A stretch of 64,000 bases of DNA. Source: Pseudomonas frederiksbergensis (GTDB lineage: Bacteria > Pseudomonadota > Gammaproteobacteria > Pseudomonadales > Pseudomonadaceae). The stretch's first letter is position 1. Each line of letters opens with the position of its first letter. The notes beneath the pieces were generated by a model. It did not search any database. It saw nothing but the letters and a program-made list of their open reading frames with translations, and was not told where the DNA came from. Shown here in pieces: positions 14,969 to 24,700 of the stretch. A program made the position numbers and the translations under genes. The DNA is taken from the NCBI RefSeq assembly GCF_035751725.1, contig NZ_CP142104.1:186001-250000 (forward strand), written 5' to 3'.

Positions 14969-17473
14969 TCAGAACTGATAACTCACCGTAGCCGCCACGT
15001 TGCGCTCTTCACCCATGTAGCAAAAGCTCAGGCTGGCGCACGAGGCGATGTAGGTTTCGTTGGTCAGGTTGTTGGCGTTCAAGCGCACATCTACGCCCTT
15101 CAAGCCGACCTTGCCCAGGTCATACCCCACCGACGCATCGAACAGCGTGTACGAAGGCACCTTCATGGTGTTCTCCGCGTCGACCCAGCTGGCGCCCACA
15201 TAGCGCACGCCGCCGCCCAGTCGCAGGCCATCGAGCGTGCCGCTGTCGAACTTGTAGTCGGCCCACACCGAGGCCATGTGGCGTGGGGCCTGGGTCGGTG
15301 AGTTGCCTTTGTTTTCGATGATGTCGGTGGGCGTGCTCAGGGTGCTGATCATCGATTTCGAATATTCGATATCGGTAAAGGTGTAGCTGCCCAGCACCTT
15401 GAACTGTTCGGTCAACTGCACGTGCGCTTCCAGCTCCAGGCCTTGGGAGCGAACGGCGCCGACGGCGCGATAGAAGTTTTCCTGGGGCAGCTTGGTCGCG
15501 AGGTTTTCCTGGTCGATGCGGAACAGCGAGGCGGTGTACAAATCATCCGTGCCTGGCGGTTGGTACTTCAAGCCCAGTTCCCATTGCTTGCCGTCGGTGG
15601 GCGCCAGCGGATTGCCGGCGCTGTCGGCGTAGGAGTTGGGGTTGAACGACTCCGAATAGCTGATGTACGGCGCCAGGCCGTTATCGAACAGGTACAGCGC
15701 CCCGACGCGACCGGTGAGCTTGGTGCGCTTGTCATTGATCTCGGTGCCTTCGGGGCGACCGAATTCGGCGATGCGGTTTTCATCCGAGGTCTCGACCCAA
15801 TCCTGGCGCAGGCCCAGGGAGAAGCGCCACTTGTCCATTTCGATGAGGTCTTGCAGATAGACGCCGGTCTGCTCAAGGCGCCGCACGTAGCTGGTCGGGC
15901 TGAAGTAAGTGATGGCTGAGTTGCCATAGACCGGGTCGAAGGCGTTGATCGGGGCGAGGCTGCCGCTGGTCCAATCGACCACGGTCTTGCGCCGCTGGTA
16001 GTCCGCACCCATCAGCACCGTGTGCTTGGTGGCACCGGTGAAGAATTCGGCCTGCAGCATGTTGTCGACGATGAATGAATGCAGCTTTTCTTCGGCACCC
16101 GTGTAATAGCGATTCAGCTCGTTGCTGGTCGGCGTGGTCCAGTCATAGGCGTAGACCTGATTGTTGGTGACGTCTGAGTCCAGGTAGCGGAAGTTCTGCC
16201 GGGCGGTGAAGACATCGTTGAAACGGTGTTCGAATTGATAACCGAACGATTGCTGGTCACGTTCGTAAACGTCGACGCCGGGCTCGCCTTCGAAGAAGTT
16301 TTCCGAGATCCGCCGGCCATTGCGCTTGTGCAACGCGCCATCGGCCGGCACGCCGCCGTGGTAGCCGCCGTCGGGTTCGTGCTGCAGGTAGGCTTGCAGG
16401 GTCAGCGAGGTGTCCTCGGTGAAGTCGATGCTGACGGTGGGCGCCAGGGTGAAGCGCTTTTCCTTGTTGTGATCGAACTGGGTGTCGGAGGTGTCCGCCA
16501 GGCCGATCAGGCGATAGGCGATGCGTTTTTCATCGTCCACCGGCCCGCTGAAGTCGAAGCCCACGCCGCGCTGCCCCTGGGTGCCGACGGTGGCCTGGAC
16601 CTGATGGTATGCCTCGTAAAGCGGCTTCTTGCTGGTGAGCGCCACCAGGCCACCCGGAGAACTGCGGCCATACAGCACCGAGGACGGGCCTTTGAGGATA
16701 TCGACCCGCTCGAGGAAATACGGATCGACTTGCATGGAGCTGTAGGTGCCGCTGTCGCCCATGGACTTGAGGCCGTCGAGGTAGATGTTGTCCACCGAGC
16801 CGTCGTTGAAGCCGCGCATGGCCACGTAGTCGTAGCGATGGGTCGCGCCGTAGGGGTTGGTCAGCACGCCAGGGGTGTAGCGCATCGCCTGGGACACGGT
16901 CTGCGCGCCTTGGTCGTCCATTTGTTCGCGCGTCACCACCGATACGCTTTGCGACGTCTCGCGCAGGGCGGTACTGGTTTTCGTCGCGACTTGGCTGTGG
17001 GTGGCGTTGTAGCCCGCCATGCTGCCCAGGGCGTTACCCAGGGCGAAGCCCTTGACGTCGGTGGTCGGCAGCGCCAGTGTGCCGTCCACGGCCTGGGTTT
17101 GTAATACGTACCCACTGCCCTCCTGGCCGACCGCAATCAAGCCCGAGCCGTTGAGCAATTGATCCAAGGCCTGGTCTGCCGAATACTCACCTTTGAGGCC
17201 CGGCGACTGGCGGCCAGCGGTTTGCCCTGGGGTGCTTGCCAGGGTGATCCCGGCCTGGCGCGCGAACTGGTTCAGCACCTCGTCCAAGGGACCTGCGGCA
17301 ATGTTGTAGCTCTGGCGGCTGGCGGTGACGCCGTCCTGCGCGGCGGTAGCCAGCATCGGCACGGCACTGGCGCCCAGCGCGGTGCTCAGCAGCGCGGCGC
17401 GGACGGCCTGGCGCAAGAGGCTGGTTTGCGAGGAACGGCCGAAGGAGGTCTTGAAGGTTACGCGCTCAGTCAT
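14969..17473 (-). CDS. TonB-dependent siderophore receptor with signalling (STN) domain
   Basis: The 834-residue protein has a signal peptide (about 1-45), an STN/secretin-like signalling domain (about 55-130), a plug (about 165-270: ETSQSVSVVTREQMDD, LKGPSSVLYGRSSPGG) and a 22-strand beta barrel ending in the outer-membrane signature VAATVSYQF. The C-terminal paired cysteines (CASLSFC) recur in ferrichrome/ferrioxamine receptors such as FiuA and FoxA, so a hydroxamate siderophore is likely; this is inference. The STN domain signals substrate loading to the FecR-like protein encoded just upstream, which controls the ECF sigma factor. Confidence 0.92.
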   Translation of the reverse strand: MTERVTFKTSFGRSSQTSLLRQAVRAALLSTALGASAVPMLATAAQDGVTASRQSYNIAAGPLDEVLNQFARQAGITLASTPGQTAGRQSPGLKGEYSADQALDQLLNGSGLIAVGQEGSGYVLQTQAVDGTLALPTTDVKGFALGNALGSMAGYNATHSQVATKTSTALRETSQSVSVVTREQMDDQGAQTVSQAMRYTPGVLTNPYGATHRYDYVAMRGFNDGSVDNIYLDGLKSMGDSGTYSSMQVDPYFLERVDILKGPSSVLYGRSSPGGLVALTSKKPLYEAYHQVQATVGTQGQRGVGFDFSGPVDDEKRIAYRLIGLADTSDTQFDHNKEKRFTLAPTVSIDFTEDTSLTLQAYLQHEPDGGYHGGVPADGALHKRNGRRISENFFEGEPGVDVYERDQQSFGYQFEHRFNDVFTARQNFRYLDSDVTNNQVYAYDWTTPTSNELNRYYTGAEEKLHSFIVDNMLQAEFFTGATKHTVLMGADYQRRKTVVDWTSGSLAPINAFDPVYGNSAITYFSPTSYVRRLEQTGVYLQDLIEMDKWRFSLGLRQDWVETSDENRIAEFGRPEGTEINDKRTKLTGRVGALYLFDNGLAPYISYSESFNPNSYADSAGNPLAPTDGKQWELGLKYQPPGTDDLYTASLFRIDQENLATKLPQENFYRAVGAVRSQGLELEAHVQLTEQFKVLGSYTFTDIEYSKSMISTLSTPTDIIENKGNSPTQAPRHMASVWADYKFDSGTLDGLRLGGGVRYVGASWVDAENTMKVPSYTLFDASVGYDLGKVGLKGVDVRLNANNLTNETYIASCASLSFCYMGEERNVAATVSYQF

Positions 17474-17558
17474 TATGGGTTTCCGTTGGAGTCGCTGAAG
17501 GCAGATAAGCGTTGCTTACAGTCCTAGCCGGACGCCTTCGCAAAACCCGCCAAAAAAA

Positions 17559-18542
17559 TCAGGCCGCACGTTCCACCGTGACCCACCAGCGGGTTCGATA
17601 ATGCAGTTGCACAGGCAGCGTGCGGGGAAGCACGGCCAGCATCTTGTCGATGTCGTCCAGGCGAAAGACGCCCGACAAGCGCAGGTCGGCGATCGAAGCG
17701 GCGCATTTCAAGTAGCCCCGACGGTAGCGGCCGACCTCGTTGAGGAAGTCTTCCAGGCGCATGTTGCGCGTGACGATCAACCCGTCCGCCCAGGCGCCGG
17801 CGTCCATGTCCTGGGGCGGCGCCAAGGTCGCTGTCGTTGCGCTGACGAGGTAGCTTTGCCCGGCCTCCACTTGGATCGGCGCGCCATCGCTGCCACGATG
17901 CGAGCCAATGGCGACCCGGCCGCTGGTGACAGTCAGGCGCGTGCAGCCACTGTCCTGGCGCACGACGAAGCGTCCCGCCAGCCCTTCGAACAGACCTTCT
18001 TGGCTTTTCACCAGCAGCGGGCGCTCGGGATCACGACCGCAGGTGACCATGATTTCGCCGCGCGCCAGTGTGATCAGGCGTTGGCTGGCGGTGTAGTCGA
18101 GGTCGGCGGCGCTGTAGGTGTTGAGTTCAAGTCGTGTGCCGTCCGGCAGTTGGAAGCCGCGTCGTTCGCCCGTGGCAGTGGCGAAGTCGGCATTCCATGG
18201 CTGCCAGCCCAGGTCCTTGCCCAACCACGCGGCGGCCCCCACCACGGCAACGCCGGACAACAGCTTCAGGGCCTGGCGCCGGCCGAGGCGCTGGGCGCTG
18301 GTTTCCAGGGTGTCGAGGGCAATATGAGCACCGGGCACGGCGCGCAGGTTGGAACTGAGTTCGCTGTGCAGCGACTGCACCCGTTGCCAGGCCAACTCGT
18401 GATCGTGATGGGCGATGCGCCAAGCGTCGCACTGTTGGCGCAGGATCGGGTTGGCGGCATGGTTACGCAGGCGCAGCAGCCAATGGATCGCTTGCTTGAC
18501 CACCTGCTGCGACGGGCCGCGACCGCGCGATGGTTGTTCCAT
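17559..18542 (-). CDS. FecR-family anti-sigma/sigma regulator
   Basis: I chose the ATG at 18542 (MEQPSRGRG), 4 bases after the sigma stop; an ATG at 18557 would overlap it. The 327-residue protein has the cytoplasmic anti-sigma region (about 1-85, WLLRLRN...CDAWRIAHHDHELAWQRV) and one membrane segment (about 107-125, RRQALKLLSGVAVVGAAAW). A periplasmic FecR domain follows (about 130-230, LPDGTRLELNTYSAADLDY), then a C-terminal STN-like region that contacts the receptor. The twin arginine before the membrane segment may indicate Tat-dependent insertion. It passes the receptor signal to the sigma factor. Confidence 0.9.
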   Translation of the reverse strand: MEQPSRGRGPSQQVVKQAIHWLLRLRNHAANPILRQQCDAWRIAHHDHELAWQRVQSLHSELSSNLRAVPGAHIALDTLETSAQRLGRRQALKLLSGVAVVGAAAWLGKDLGWQPWNADFATATGERRGFQLPDGTRLELNTYSAADLDYTASQRLITLARGEIMVTCGRDPERPLLVKSQEGLFEGLAGRFVVRQDSGCTRLTVTSGRVAIGSHRGSDGAPIQVEAGQSYLVSATTATLAPPQDMDAGAWADGLIVTRNMRLEDFLNEVGRYRRGYLKCAASIADLRLSGVFRLDDIDKMLAVLPRTLPVQLHYRTRWWVTVERAA

Positions 18543-18546
18543 CGGC

Positions 18547-19047
18547 TCAATCTTCATAGCGCAGCACGTAGCAGTGATACAGCGCATCGGCGACGTAGCG
18601 CTCCACCGACCGCAGCGAGATCCCCATCTGCTCGGCGATCTGCTTGTGGGTCATGCCTTCGCACTGGGCAAGCAGGAACGCCCTGCGAACTTTCGGCTTG
18701 AGCCCTTCGAGCATGCGGGAAATGGCCTCCAGCAGTTCCACGATCAGCGCCTGGGCTTCGGTACTGGGGGTCTGGGCCTGCGGCAGATGCGCGATGGTCT
18801 CAAGGTAGGCGCGTTCGATTTCTTCGCGACGCCAATGATCGATCACCAGGCCCTGGGCGATGGTGCGCAGGAAGGCGCGGGGTGCCTTGAGTTCCAGGCG
18901 TTCGGTGCGTTGCAGCAGGCGCACGAAAGTGTCTTGGGCGAGGTCGGCCGCATCGGCGGCGTTGCCCAATCGGTTGCGCAGCCATGTGTGGAGCCAGCCG
19001 TGGTGGCTGCTGTAGAGCGCCTGTACTGCAAACTGGGGAGAAGACAT
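18547..19047 (-). CDS. FecI-like ECF sigma factor
   Basis: The 166-residue protein has sigma region 2 (about 8-75: HGWLHTWLRNRLGNAADAAD, LAQDTFVRLL) and region 4 (about 105-160: LLAQCEGMTHKQIAEQMGIS, LRSVERYV). The ATG at 19047 fits the family start (MSSPQFAVQALY). A GTG at 19068 is also in frame, but neither has a good ribosome site. It directs transcription of the downstream receptor gene when the FecR-like protein is activated. A Fur-like box sits 26 bases upstream, so iron repression is expected. Confidence 0.9.
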   Translation of the reverse strand: MSSPQFAVQALYSSHHGWLHTWLRNRLGNAADAADLAQDTFVRLLQRTERLELKAPRAFLRTIAQGLVIDHWRREEIERAYLETIAHLPQAQTPSTEAQALIVELLEAISRMLEGLKPKVRRAFLLAQCEGMTHKQIAEQMGISLRSVERYVADALYHCYVLRYED

Positions 19048-19072
19048 GAACGCGACAGCCTGGGCCACAAAT

Positions 19073-19091
19073 GATAATAGGTCGCATTGTC
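19073..19091 (-). promoter_or_regulatory. Candidate Fur box upstream of the ECF sigma gene
   Basis: On the minus strand GACAATGCGACCTATTATC matches the outer hexamers of the 19-base Fur consensus (GATAAT...ATTATC) at 11 of 12 positions, with a poor middle hexamer. Its position before an iron-starvation sigma gene fits Fur control. Confidence 0.5.
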
Positions 19092-19178
19092 ATCAGCGCC
19101 CGGCAAATTTGCAACCACCGTTCGCCGTGGACTCCTGCCGATTCAGTGGTCATCTCGTCGGACAATTGTACAACCGGC

Positions 19179-19205
19179 TAATCTTTTCCAGGCGCTGGCC
19201 GACAG
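19179..19205 (+). promoter_or_regulatory. Candidate FliA (sigma-28) promoter of the chemoreceptor gene
   Basis: TAATCTTT, 11 bases, then GCCGACAG matches the flagellar sigma consensus TAAAGTTT-N11-GCCGATAA at 12 of 16 positions. Many Pseudomonas chemoreceptor genes use this sigma factor. It lies about 107 bases before the start at 19312. Confidence 0.45.
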
Positions 19206-19311
19206 CAAGGTAAGCGTGCACCAAAATGGAGCGGATCCAATCTGCCCCCATCAGTACATGGAAGTTTTTCAACCGGAATGCACCCCTCACCCTGCATAAG
19301 AAGCCTCATCC

Positions 19312-21192
19312 ATGAATCTCAAGTTCAGCCACAAAATCCTCCTGGCCGCCTCTGGTGTGGTGGTCCTGGCTTTTGCCCTGTTCACGCTCTACAACGATTA
19401 TTTGCAACGCAATACCATCGGTCGCAGCCTTGAGTCGTCCATCGAGCAGTCCGGCGACCTGACGGCCAGCAGCGTCCAGAACTGGATGAGCGGGCGCGTG
19501 CTGGTGCTGGAAAACCTCGCGCAGAACATCGCTCATCAAGGCGCTGCTGCCGATTTGCCAGGGCTCGTGGACCAGCCGGCGCTGACTTCGAACTTCCAGT
19601 TCACCTACGTGGGCCAGAACACCGGCGTGTTCACCCAGCGGCCCGATGCGAAGATGCCCGACGGCTACGACCCGCGTCAGCGTCCCTGGTACAAGCAGGC
19701 CGTCGCCGCCGATAAAACCATGCTCACCCCGCCCTACCTGGCAGCGGTGGGTGGCCTGGTGGTGACCATTGCCCTGCCGGTCAAGCACAACGGCGAGCTG
19801 CTTGGCGTTGTGGGCGGTGACCTGAGCCTGGAAACCCTGGTGAAGATCATCAACTCCGTGGATTTCGGTGGTATCGGCCATGCGTTCCTGGTCAGCGGCG
19901 ACGGTCAGGTGATCGTCAGCCCGGACAAAGACCACGTGATGAAAAACCTCAAGGACATCTACCCCGGCACCCCGGTGCGCATCGGCAAGGGCATCCAGGA
20001 AGTCGAGCTGAACGGTGAGGACCGCATCCTTTCGTTCACCCCAGTGACCGGTTTGCCGGGCGCCGAGTGGTACATCGGCCTGTCGATCGACAAGAGCAAG
20101 GCCTACGCACCGCTAAGCCATTTCCGCACGTCTGCGTTGATTGCGATGTTCGTCGCGGTGGCGGTGATTGCGTTGCTGCTGAGCCTGTTGATCCAGGTGT
20201 TGATGCGTCCGTTGACCACCATGGGTCGCGCCATGCAGGACATCGCCCAGGGTGAAGGCGACCTGACCCGGCGCCTGGTGGTGCAGGGCAAGGATGAGTT
20301 CGCGGTGCTGGGTGGTTCGTTCAACCAGTTCGTGGAGCGTATCCACGCCTCGATCGCTGAAGTGTCTTCCGCCACGCGGCAGGTCCATGACTTGTCGCAA
20401 CGGGTGATGACGTCTTCCAACGCCTCGCTTGTCGGTTCGGATGAGCAGAGCGCGCGCACCAACAGCGTGGCCGCCGCGATCAATCAATTGGGCGCCGCGA
20501 CCCAGGAAATCGCCCGTAACGCCGCCGATGCTTCGCAACATGCCAGTGGCGCTAGCGAACAGGCGGACGACGGTCGCCAAGTGGTGGAAAAAACCATCCA
20601 GGCCATGACCGAGCTGTCGCAGAAAATCAGCCTGTCGTGCACCCAGATCGAAACCCTGAACGCCAGCACCGACAACATCGGGCACATCCTCGACGTGATC
20701 AAGGGCATCTCCCAGCAAACCAACCTGCTGGCCTTGAACGCCGCCATCGAAGCGGCCCGTGCCGGTGAGGCCGGACGTGGTTTTGCGGTGGTGGCCGATG
20801 AAGTGCGCAACCTCGCGCACCGTACACAGGAGTCGGCGGAAGAAATCCACAAGATGATCACGTCGCTGCAAGTCGGCTCTCGTGAAGCGGTATCGACGAT
20901 GAATGCCAGCCAGACCTCCAGCGAAGAAAGCGTGGAGGTGGCCAACCAGGCCGGCCTGCGCCTGGTCAGCGTGACCCAGCGTATCGGCGAAATCGACGGC
21001 ATGAACCAGTCCGTGGCCGCCGCGACCGAGGAACAGACTGCCGTGGTGGAGACCCTCAACATGGACGTCAGCCACATCAACCTGTTGAACCAGCAAAGCG
21101 TCGCCAACCTCAACGAAACCCTGAAGGATTGCGATGCTTTGTCACAGCAGGCCAATCGGTTGAAGCAACTGGTGGACAGCTTCAAGATCTGA
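19312..21192 (+). CDS. Methyl-accepting chemotaxis protein with dCache sensor
   Basis: The 626-residue protein has a membrane segment (about 8-28), a periplasmic dCache_1 domain (about 35-265), a second membrane segment (about 277-300), a HAMP domain (about 300-350) and the cytoplasmic signalling domain. That domain has the conserved tip ([20 protein letters not shown] near 478). The sensor has the YDPRQRPWY motif shared with amino-acid dCache receptors such as PctA. The following segment, PPYLAAVGG, lacks the aspartate of the usual YxD, so amino acids may not be the ligand. Its location between the iron-signalling and mgo genes gives no further clue. Confidence 0.92.
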   Translation: MNLKFSHKILLAASGVVVLAFALFTLYNDYLQRNTIGRSLESSIEQSGDLTASSVQNWMSGRVLVLENLAQNIAHQGAAADLPGLVDQPALTSNFQFTYVGQNTGVFTQRPDAKMPDGYDPRQRPWYKQAVAADKTMLTPPYLAAVGGLVVTIALPVKHNGELLGVVGGDLSLETLVKIINSVDFGGIGHAFLVSGDGQVIVSPDKDHVMKNLKDIYPGTPVRIGKGIQEVELNGEDRILSFTPVTGLPGAEWYIGLSIDKSKAYAPLSHFRTSALIAMFVAVAVIALLLSLLIQVLMRPLTTMGRAMQDIAQGEGDLTRRLVVQGKDEFAVLGGSFNQFVERIHASIAEVSSATRQVHDLSQRVMTSSNASLVGSDEQSARTNSVAAAINQLGAATQEIARNAADASQHASGASEQADDGRQVVEKTIQAMTELSQKISLSCTQIETLNASTDNIGHILDVIKGISQQTNLLALNAAIEAARAGEAGRGFAVVADEVRNLAHRTQESAEEIHKMITSLQVGSREAVSTMNASQTSSEESVEVANQAGLRLVSVTQRIGEIDGMNQSVAAATEEQTAVVETLNMDVSHINLLNQQSVANLNETLKDCDALSQQANRLKQLVDSFKI

Positions 21193-21230
21193 TCCAGGCG
21201 CACCAGTCCTTACTCGATCCAATCCGGTCC

Positions 21231-21264
21231 CCTGTGATGAAGGAGCAAGCTCCCTCGTCACGGG
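21231..21264. repeat. REP palindrome between convergent genes
   Basis: CCTGTGATGAAGGAGC, AA, then GCTCCCTCGTCACGGG form near-perfect 16-base arms between the chemoreceptor gene and mgoD. Confidence 0.7.
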
Positions 21265-21281
21265 GGCGCGGGTTGCCTCGA

Positions 21282-21755
21282 TTAGGCCCGGTCAGCAAAC
21301 TGCTTGCGCACATTCCCCATCGCCTCATCGGCGAAGCCTTGCAGGAAATCCCTGAACCCCTCCCGCGTATGCGCCTCGGTGTGGTCGGCAATGATCGTCC
21401 AGGTGGCGCGGCAACGGTTGTCGCCAAGGGGCTCCACGCGCATTGCCGCCCAGAGATTGTCGATACCCAGGGTGTTGTAGATCAGCGTCCAGGTCATGTG
21501 CATGGCGTGGTCGTCACGGCTGTTGAGTTGCTCCACCACCAGGTTTTGTCTATCGCAAAAAATCTTCTTGCGCAGGGAACGCACGCCTTTGCCGGTCATT
21601 TCGATGCGCTCAAGCGCCGGGATGAAACGGTTGAAACCGCCAAAATCACCCACCATGTCCCAGACTTGCGCCGCATCGGCGGGGACTTCTACCGAGGTTT
21701 CGATATGGCAGGCTTGAGGGTTCTTGATCAGGGTGTCGGGTTGAAAAGCACTCAT
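21282..21755 (-). CDS. mgoD: MgoD/PvfD, SRPBCC polyketide cyclase-like protein
   Basis: The ATG at 21755 has AAGGAGC upstream and the product is 157 residues. It has the SRPBCC (START/Bet v1) fold signature: HIETSVEVPADAAQVWDMVG, DFGGFNRFIPALERIEM, then alternating strands and a C-terminal helix (GFRDFLQGFADEAMGNVRKQ). It is the last gene of the mgoBCAD/pvfABCD operon, 31 bases after mgoA. In that operon it is expected to bind or help to process the late intermediate, but its step is not known to me. The assignment rests mainly on operon order and fold. Confidence 0.85.
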   Translation of the reverse strand: MSAFQPDTLIKNPQACHIETSVEVPADAAQVWDMVGDFGGFNRFIPALERIEMTGKGVRSLRKKIFCDRQNLVVEQLNSRDDHAMHMTWTLIYNTLGIDNLWAAMRVEPLGDNRCRATWTIIADHTEAHTREGFRDFLQGFADEAMGNVRKQFADRA

Positions 21756-21786
21756 GGTCTTGCTCCTTGCGTTGGGTTGGGTTGTT

Positions 21787-24700
21787 TCAGATGAAATCGA
21801 TGGCCTTGAGGTAATCGGCGCCGCGGCGCAGCAGGGCCGGGGATTTTTCCGGGTAATGGGCACCCATCTGCCGCACGCCGGAACGGGCGTTGTCATGGCG
21901 GATGAGCGAGATGTCGCCGATGTCTTCCTCAAAGCCGTTGAGGTAGAAACCCAGCACACCGAACAGCGCGTTGTCGGCGTCGACCCGCGCCAGCTGCTGT
22001 TGCCAGTCAGCGACACTGACCAACGAGAATTCCCGGCCACTGTCGCGGAACGACGCCACATACGCGTCCCAGCTCAAGGGCTCGGGATTGTGCAGGTTGA
22101 AGACGGCTTGGTTGGGTTGGTAACGGCTGGCGTGGAAGGCGATGAAACGGGCGAGGAAGTCCACCGGCATCAGGTCGAAATTGAGCGACAGGTCCGGCAC
22201 CTGGCCGAGTTGGATCGAACCCTTGAGCATCAGCATCAAGCGGTTCTTGTGGGGCTGGCAAACCCCGGTCTGGCTGTTGAAGCTGATGTTGCCGGGGCGG
22301 AACAGATTGACCCGGACGCCTAGGTCCCGGGCCCGTTGCAGGATCCGCTCGCCGACCCATTTGGACAGGTTGTAGCCGTTCTTGATGTAGATCGGTGGTG
22401 TCGTGGCGGCGGGCTGCTCCAGCACCTGCCCGTTGGCGTCCAGGGTGCTGGAGGCCGACAGCGTCGAGACGAAGTTGAAGATCTTTTTGCTGCGCCCTTC
22501 GCACAGGCGCAGGCATTCAAAGATCGGCTCGACGTTGTCCGGCGCCAGGGACTCATAGTCGAGCACATGATTGACGTGGGCGGCGTTGTGCACCAACGCG
22601 CCGAACGTGCTGTCGATGCGCTGGTAGGTATCGTCCGGCAAGCCCAATTGCGGTTGGGTGATGTCGGCGGCGTAGACGCTGACACGGCTCAGGTCCAGAT
22701 GCTCAAGGCGATTTTCCCGCAGGGCCTGGGCGAAGCGCTGGGCCGCGCTTTGCCCGCCGGATTCTCGCACCAGGCACGCCACTTCCGTGGCGCCCCACGC
22801 CAGCAACGCTTCGACGATGTGCACGCCGAGGAAGCTGTTGGCGCCGGTCACTATCACTTTATGTACATCACCGCACTGGCTGATGGGCAGCGGATCGAGG
22901 TTGAGTTCGGCTTCGGCGTCGATGAAGGCCTGGGGGCTCAGGGTCGATGGGTCGCTCTGTTCGGGACCGTCGAGCAACTTTGCCAAAGTGATCAACGTGG
23001 GTGCTTCGATGAAGCGGTTGATTGACAGGCTGCGGCCAAACGACTGGCGGATACTGAGCAGCAATTGCGAGAGCAGGATCGAATGCCCGCCAAGGTTGAA
23101 AAAGCTCTCGTCGGTGGCGATGTCCTCGGCCGGCAACTCCAGCAACTCGGCCCATAGCTGTTGGAGTTGCGTCTCCAAGGCATTTTGCGGCTGGCGCCCT
23201 TGCTGACCCGTCTGGACCGATCCCGCCGACGCCAGCAATGCCCGGCGATCAACCTTTCCATTGCTGGTGTAAGGCAGGCTGGGCAGCTCGATGTAGGCCG
23301 CTGGGTGCATGTAGCTCGGCAGCGAATCCTGCACATGCTGGCGCAGGACGTGGAGCGCCGCGCCGGGTCGATCGTCAACGGGGTTCGCCAGGAATGCGAG
23401 GATCCGCCGTCGCTCGTCGACACCCACTGCCACCTGGCGGAACACCTGGCTGTCGCGCAGGCAATGTTCGATCTCCTCGGGCTCGACCCGAAAGCCGCGG
23501 ATCTTCACCTGGTTATCGCGGCGGCCGCACAGCTCGATTCCGTCGTCGGTCCACTGGCCGATATCCCCGGTGCGATAGGCGCGAAGTGTTTGCCCGGCGG
23601 GCAGCGTCAGGTCCAGGTAACGGCTGGCGGTCAGCGCGGGATCGTTCAGGTATCCCAGGCCGACCCCGGGCCCGGCGATGTACAACTCGCCAGGCGTGCC
23701 TTGTGGCACCGGTTGCAGTTGTTCGTCCAGGATCAGCACGCGGCCGTTGGCGATGGGCGTGCCGAGGTTGCGGTTGTTGTCACCGACGGAGAATTGCCGC
23801 GTAGTCGCCAGCACCGTGGTTTCCGTCGGGCCATAGATGTTGTGGAAGCGGCACTGTGGCGCCAGTCGCTCGATCACGTAAGGCTCGCAAACGTCGCCGC
23901 CAGTGATCAGGTGCGCCAGCCCCAGGGGCCCTTCCAGCGGCATCACGCTCAACAGCGCAGGCGGCAGGAAGGCGTGGCTGACGCGCTCTTCGCGAATCAA
24001 CGCCTCCAGTCGCTGCGGGTCGCGACGCTGGTCCTCGCTGGGCACCACCAGCAGCCCACCTTGGATGAAGGTCGGCAGGATATCCAACAACGATGCGTCG
24101 AAGTTGATGGTGGAAAACTGCAATGCGCGACTGTCGCGCCGCAGCCCCACATGATCACCGTACCAGGCGCAGAAATGGCTGAGGTTGCGATGGCTGAGCA
24201 AGACTCCCTTGGGCTGGCCGGTGGTGCCGGACGTGTAGATCGCCACGGCCGGGTCGTCGGCATCCACCACGCGACGGATCGTCGAAGCCGGGAGGCCGGG
24301 CTTGGACGGAGGCAGCCGATGGACATTCAGCGTCGGCGTCGGGCACTCGCCCAGGTCGCTGTCGCCGTCGTGCAGCAACAGGTCGGCCTTGGCGTTGTCG
24401 AGAATGAAGCGTCGGCGTTGCGCGGGGTGTTGCGGGTCCAGCGGCAGGTACGCCGCCCCGAGCCCCAGCACCGCCAGGATCGCCGCATACAGTCGCGCCG
24501 ATTTAGGCAGGCACACGCCAATCACCCTTGGGCGATCGGCTGCTCCTCGCATGCTTGCCGTTATGGCCTCCTGCAGTTGCAGCACTGAATCGCGCAAGGT
24601 CCTGTAGTCGATGAGCTGGCCCTCGACCCGCAGGGCAGGTTTTGACGCGTCGTCGAGCATCCGCTGCTCGATGTCGTGCATCACCGGCACCTTCGCGGCT

